From Asaia bogorensis (GTDB taxonomy: Bacteria; Pseudomonadota; Alphaproteobacteria; Acetobacterales; Acetobacteraceae), in contig CAMBXJ010000003.1 of assembly GCA_945871455.1 (NCBI GenBank), positions 1-28,710 of the forward strand: a stretch of DNA of 28,710 bases. Direction: 5' to 3'. How positions within the stretch are numbered: position 1 is the stretch's first letter; the number at the start of each line of letters is the position of its first letter. This document shows, in pieces, positions 25,297-28,710 of this stretch. The notes beneath the pieces are model-generated. The model did no database searches. It was not told the DNA's origin and saw nothing but the letters and a program-made list of their open reading frames with translations. The translations under genes and the position numbers were made by a program.

Positions 25297-26475
25297 TCAA
25301 CCCGAGCACTGCTTTTCCCCACGCCTGAGTAGCAGGGCGGCGACCAAATCTAATCCATCACGTCCGTCGTCAATCCATGCCTCGCGTGGCACGGCCGCCA
25401 GGCGGTCAACTTCCGTGGCATAATCCGGCATTTGTAGTGTCGTAAAATAATGCAAAAGTGTTTCACTGACAGGGTCTTTCAACACAACGCCCGCGTTGTT
25501 CCGATCGAGCCAGCGTCCAGTCTCGACCGACGCGAGTGCAATGGGTATCGCGCCATGGAGACCGCCTTCATACAACCGGTTTGGCAGGAGCCACCTGGAG
25601 TTTCCGTCTGCCTCATAGAAATCGATGGCCCATGTGAAGTGTACCGCGCGATATACATTTGCCAGCCCACGCTGGCGGTCATACGGACCGAAAAAATGCA
25701 TTGCCGGCGTTGCGTCAATCAGCGCGTCAAAGTCCGGGATGGCAGACTTAGATGGTCGGCCATGCAGTTCCACAACCACCTTACCTTGAAGCTGGCGGGT
25801 CAGGTCGGCAAGCAGCACAAGGCTATGGCGGCATCGTAGCATACCCGCCAAGCCAATACGCCAAGGTGGCCCTGCTTCTCGTTGTGCATTCGGCAATACC
25901 GTCGAATGCTCGGAGTTCAGAACTTTGTTCTCCAGAAGACAAACCCGTGGAACGCGCGCACCGTGCACCGGTTGAAAATAATCAGCAATAAAGGCCGGAG
26001 AGCTAACGATCAGCAAGTCAACCTTCGCCAGCAATCTCGCTTCCAACGCGAGGAGAGCCGATGTCACCACGGAAGAAGTCAACATCAGTCGGTGGATATC
26101 GAGACATTCATAGGCGAGCGTGGCCTTCTGAGCGTATCGGCCGCGCAGCGCGACGGCGAGGGTCAACATCTCAAGCTGTCGAGCGATCACCACCGTGGCG
26201 CCCCGGAAATGTGACTTTAGCCGCCGTCGATGAAACTGTGCCTGAAGGACCGACAATGCGCGACGTCCCAGTTGCCCGTCCGCGGTCCGACCCAGTCCAA
26301 CCGCGTGCCATCCTGCCACCTGCGTCGGCGATTCCGCTGACCGAAAAAAGCCGATGACGACGGCTGACACCAGATATGGCCGCAACATCTCGATCCGACG
26401 AACCACCGCAGGATCATTGAGGTCATGCACCAGATAGACGAGCCGCAACGAGCAGGCCGCCGCAGATGCGACCAT
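25297..26475 (-). CDS. Glycosyltransferase, ExoL-like
   Basis: A 392-residue protein if started at the ATG at 26475, from which the conserved Rossmann-like start LRLVYLVHDLNDPAVVRRIEML follows soon. A TTG at 26511 would add 12 residues, and neither start has a good ribosome site. The second half has features of retaining GT-B enzymes: WRIGLAGMLRCRHSL, then VVVELHGRP, then MHFFGPYDRQRGLANVYRAV, and WAIDFYEADGNSRWLLPNRLYEGG, a segment I associate with ExoL-type succinoglycan glucosyltransferases. It would add a sugar to the lipid-linked repeat unit in the cytoplasm. It lies on the same strand as the EPS operon, 1 kb upstream of exoY, and diverges from the ParB-like gene, so it has its own promoter. 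Family: fairly confident; ExoL subtype: moderate. Confidence 0.75.
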   Translation of the reverse strand: MVASAAACSLRLVYLVHDLNDPAVVRRIEMLRPYLVSAVVIGFFRSAESPTQVAGWHAVGLGRTADGQLGRRALSVLQAQFHRRRLKSHFRGATVVIARQLEMLTLAVALRGRYAQKATLAYECLDIHRLMLTSSVVTSALLALEARLLAKVDLLIVSSPAFIADYFQPVHGARVPRVCLLENKVLNSEHSTVLPNAQREAGPPWRIGLAGMLRCRHSLVLLADLTRQLQGKVVVELHGRPSKSAIPDFDALIDATPAMHFFGPYDRQRGLANVYRAVHFTWAIDFYEADGNSRWLLPNRLYEGGLHGAIPIALASVETGRWLDRNNAGVVLKDPVSETLLHYFTTLQMPDYATEVDRLAAVPREAWIDDGRDGLDLVAALLLRRGEKQCSG

Positions 26476-26646
26476 GTCGACATCACGCTCTACTGAATTC
26501 GGTATGGTCAAAGATTGTACAACCTATGATGTCTCCATTGCCCATATCGGTGGCGCCTTGATCCCGTTGCCCTCGGCACTCGCACAGTTGTCCTACCACC
26601 TCTCTAAGATTGACACGCTCCCTGGCCATGAAACGCGGCCAGTGAG

Positions 26647-28530
26647 ATGTGGTTGCGTTCAACAAAACGCCAGGGTCTTGCGACCGCTCATTCGACGGAG
26701 GAGAGGCAACTTTTTGCCACCCGGGCGTTCAAAAGGTGTGGCGAAGGCGCCGGATGCGATGTCACCTTGGAGGACCGCGAGATTTCCAGTCAGTCTTTAA
26801 CAACCACGGCCGGTTATGCCATGCCGTTCGAGCCTCATTCGGTGGACCGCGGTGGCACTGAACCGTTCGCTGATGCGATGATCTATCGGGTTGTCGTCAT
26901 GACAGCCGCTCATGCAGCCTTCCTCCTGGAACGGCCAAGGCCGCACGCAAAGCGCCAGGACAAGATAGTCCGAGCCTATGCATTCGCGATGCGAGAGCAT
27001 CAATGGATCCTGAATGGGATGCCAATCGTCATATCCAAGCGCGGAGTGTTGCTGGATGGGATGCAGCGACTCCTTGCCTGCGTGGACGCAGAACTACCGT
27101 TCGTGACCTTTCTGGCGGAGCAGATAGACCCCAATGCCGGTCATACCATCGACCAGCAGCGTCGTCGGTCCTTTGCAGGCGTCCTGCAAGCACGCAGCGT
27201 TCCCCATGCGCATGCGCTCCAGGCTGCACTGATGAAGTTAATGCGCATCGACGCCGGCACAATCCAGGACCCGGGCGATCGAGTGCCTTCATGGGCCGTC
27301 ATGGATCGAGTGCTGGAAGCCAACCCGTGGCTGCACGATGCCGTGCGCGCCAGCCTCGCCGTCCCAGGGTGCCTGTTGCCTGAAGCTGTACGCAGCCCAC
27401 TTGTCTGTATGGGCTACCGCGTAGATAGGAAAGGGACAGACCGGCTTCTCGACGCTCTCTCGCACCCGGAGCGCTACGCGGTCACAGAACCTGGCGTTCA
27501 GCTACGGCACGAGATTCAACGGGGTCTGGAAGGTCCGGCGGAGTTTCAATCGACAACGCGTCTGCTCTCCCTGGCGATCAAGTCGCTCGACGCAACCTTG
27601 AACGACGTAGCGCTGCGCCGACTCGGTTGGAATGGGCCTGGTGCACAGGTACGCGAGCCCGAAGCATTCCCGAAACTAAGCCGCTATCCCGGTCTCACAG
27701 ACTACAACCCAATTGCGCCGGTTAAATCAATCCACCTCGTGAGCAATCCCAACGAAGCGGACGAGTGCATTAGGTCGTTGGGCGGGGCGCTCAAATATTC
27801 AATCGAAGCCATTGATCCAGTCCGTGCAGCGAACTACCTCGCCCGCAATACCGGCAACCGCCGCATCAGTCAGGCGCATGTGGATGCGATGGCCCGTGAC
27901 ATGAGGGAAGGTCGTTGGGTCTACAATGCCCAGCCCATCTGCTTTGCGGACAACGGCAGACTGATGAACGGCCAGCATCGGTTGCACGCCGTAATCGTTG
28001 CCAGTCGCGCCATCATCGCGCCTGTCGTCCATGGCCTGGATGAAGCGGCCTATCCGACTTATGACCATCACGCTCGGCGTCGCGCCATCGTGAGCGATGA
28101 ACGCACAGATTTCGGCGATCTGGGGCTCGCTTACGCCATGGCAAACCTGCTGTGGCGGAAGGAAAGGAAGACGCCCGAGACAATCAGGGCAACGGCCACC
28201 GTCGCGGAAGTCCAGCAGATCATCGACCAGCACCCGCGATTGCTGGCATTGCGCGGCTTTGCACGCAAGATGGGGCATTTCGGCCGAGCGTCGGTGATCG
28301 GCTATGCGGCGTATGTAATCGAGCGGCAGGATGGAGTCCTGGCCTCTCGTTTTCTTACAGCGCTTGAAACCGGAGCCAACCTGGGACCCAGCGACCCCAT
28401 CCTGGCGCTACGAAGCGCGATGCAGAAGCTACGTACCGACAAAGCGTCACAGGAGGGACAGTTAGCCGTCATGTTGGGCGGTTGGCAGCGCTTCAAGGAA
28501 CGTGCTGCGCCGAGTGGCGGGTCACCGTGA
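26647..28530 (+). CDS. Tandem ParB-like domain protein of unknown function
   Basis: A 627-residue cytosolic protein built from two copies of a ~250-residue module. The second copy has RISQAHVDAMARDMREGRWV (406-425), NAQPICFADNGRLMNGQHRLHA (427-448) and APVVHGLDEAAYPTYDHHARRRA, then a helical tail (VAEVQQIIDQHPRLLALRGFA, later FLTALETGANLGPSDPILALR). The first copy mirrors this: IVRAYAFAMREHQWILNGMP (108-127), GVLLDGMQRLLA (133-144), FLAEQIDPNAGHTIDQQRRRS, then WAVMDRVLEANPWLHDAV. The PI...GRLxxGQHRLxA core parallels the PI...GERRxxA core of ParB/Srx-fold domains, but the GQHR form is a distinct subgroup with no function I know. No helix-turn-helix or nuclease motif is evident. The start is uncertain: homology begins near residue 81, and ATGs at 26821 and 26878 are alternatives to 26647. 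It diverges from the ExoL-like gene. Confidence 0.72.
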   Translation: MWLRSTKRQGLATAHSTEERQLFATRAFKRCGEGAGCDVTLEDREISSQSLTTTAGYAMPFEPHSVDRGGTEPFADAMIYRVVVMTAAHAAFLLERPRPHAKRQDKIVRAYAFAMREHQWILNGMPIVISKRGVLLDGMQRLLACVDAELPFVTFLAEQIDPNAGHTIDQQRRRSFAGVLQARSVPHAHALQAALMKLMRIDAGTIQDPGDRVPSWAVMDRVLEANPWLHDAVRASLAVPGCLLPEAVRSPLVCMGYRVDRKGTDRLLDALSHPERYAVTEPGVQLRHEIQRGLEGPAEFQSTTRLLSLAIKSLDATLNDVALRRLGWNGPGAQVREPEAFPKLSRYPGLTDYNPIAPVKSIHLVSNPNEADECIRSLGGALKYSIEAIDPVRAANYLARNTGNRRISQAHVDAMARDMREGRWVYNAQPICFADNGRLMNGQHRLHAVIVASRAIIAPVVHGLDEAAYPTYDHHARRRAIVSDERTDFGDLGLAYAMANLLWRKERKTPETIRATATVAEVQQIIDQHPRLLALRGFARKMGHFGRASVIGYAAYVIERQDGVLASRFLTALETGANLGPSDPILALRSAMQKLRTDKASQEGQLAVMLGGWQRFKERAAPSGGSP

Positions 28531-28710
28531 TTGCAGGGCGAGCGTGGTATTTTAATTCCAAAGAGCCACTTGCAAAACTCCACGCCAATTGTGCACGAAA
28601 TTCTATCGGATATGACAACCCCAGATAGAATCGACGTGATTTCGCCTGATTTCCATTCTCCGAGGCGACGAGCAACCGTTTTCCGCCGAGACGGGCAAAT
28701 AGGAAGCGTC

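Noticed and set aside
24950..25300. Possible insertion-sequence or integration remnant
   Set aside because: Only an 8-bp inverted match (GGGGTCAC/GTGACCCC) was found, with no transposase fragment, target duplication or tRNA end.
28493..28675. 60-codon minus-strand frame at the right edge
   Set aside because: Overlaps the end of the ParB-like gene antisense and shows no features; the last 180 bases otherwise hold nothing I can support.

Overview
The window reads as chromosomal DNA of a high-GC alphaproteobacterium. I infer Acetobacteraceae or close Rhodospirillales from the overall gene set (a single-chain indolepyruvate ferredoxin oxidoreductase, PaaG, PrpF, an ExoY/ExoA-type exopolysaccharide locus and a DUF3096 mini-protein), but no rRNA or other marker is present to prove it. 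I see no tRNA, rRNA, CRISPR array, intact transposase or integrase.

Left block (1-3750): the N-terminal 1250 codons of a very large repetitive protein on the minus strand, whose end lies beyond position 1. It is built from ~46-residue beta-strand units with RTX-like Gly/Asp motifs. These are arranged in a 231-residue (693-bp) higher-order repeat of five unit types.

Metabolic block (3865-16147): nagA-type deacetylase (-), an ftsH paralogue (+), an MFS transporter (-), and a nucleotidyltransferase-like gene plus a small overlapping partner (-) lying directly behind a 1151-residue indolepyruvate ferredoxin oxidoreductase (-). Then follow a prpF-family isomerase (+), a 49-residue DUF3096 membrane protein (-), a PaaG-like isomerase (+) and a fluoroacetate-dehalogenase-type hydrolase (+) with all expected catalytic residues. 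Together they suggest amino-acid/aromatic and organic-acid catabolism, but they do not form one operon.

Exopolysaccharide block (16300-26475, all minus strand): transcription runs from exoY (priming sugar transferase) through an XRE-type regulator, a GT2-GT4 fusion glycosyltransferase, exoA and a Wzz/BY-kinase-like protein to a lone unknown protein that looks like a glycosyltransferase. The first four genes overlap one another by 4, 4 and 13 bp. An ExoL-like glycosyltransferase lies further upstream, beyond a 1-kb gene-poor region. The Wzz-like protein has degenerate nucleotide-binding motifs. A strong hairpin separates it from the last gene. No Wzx flippase, Wzy polymerase or outer-membrane exporter is in the window, so the locus is partial here or split.

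Right edge (26647-28530, +): a 627-residue protein made of two copies of a ParB-like module followed by a helical tail, of unknown function. I regard this, the degenerate Wzz/kinase protein and the regulator embedded in the EPS operon as the most interesting items. I did not find a clear new defence or mobile system.
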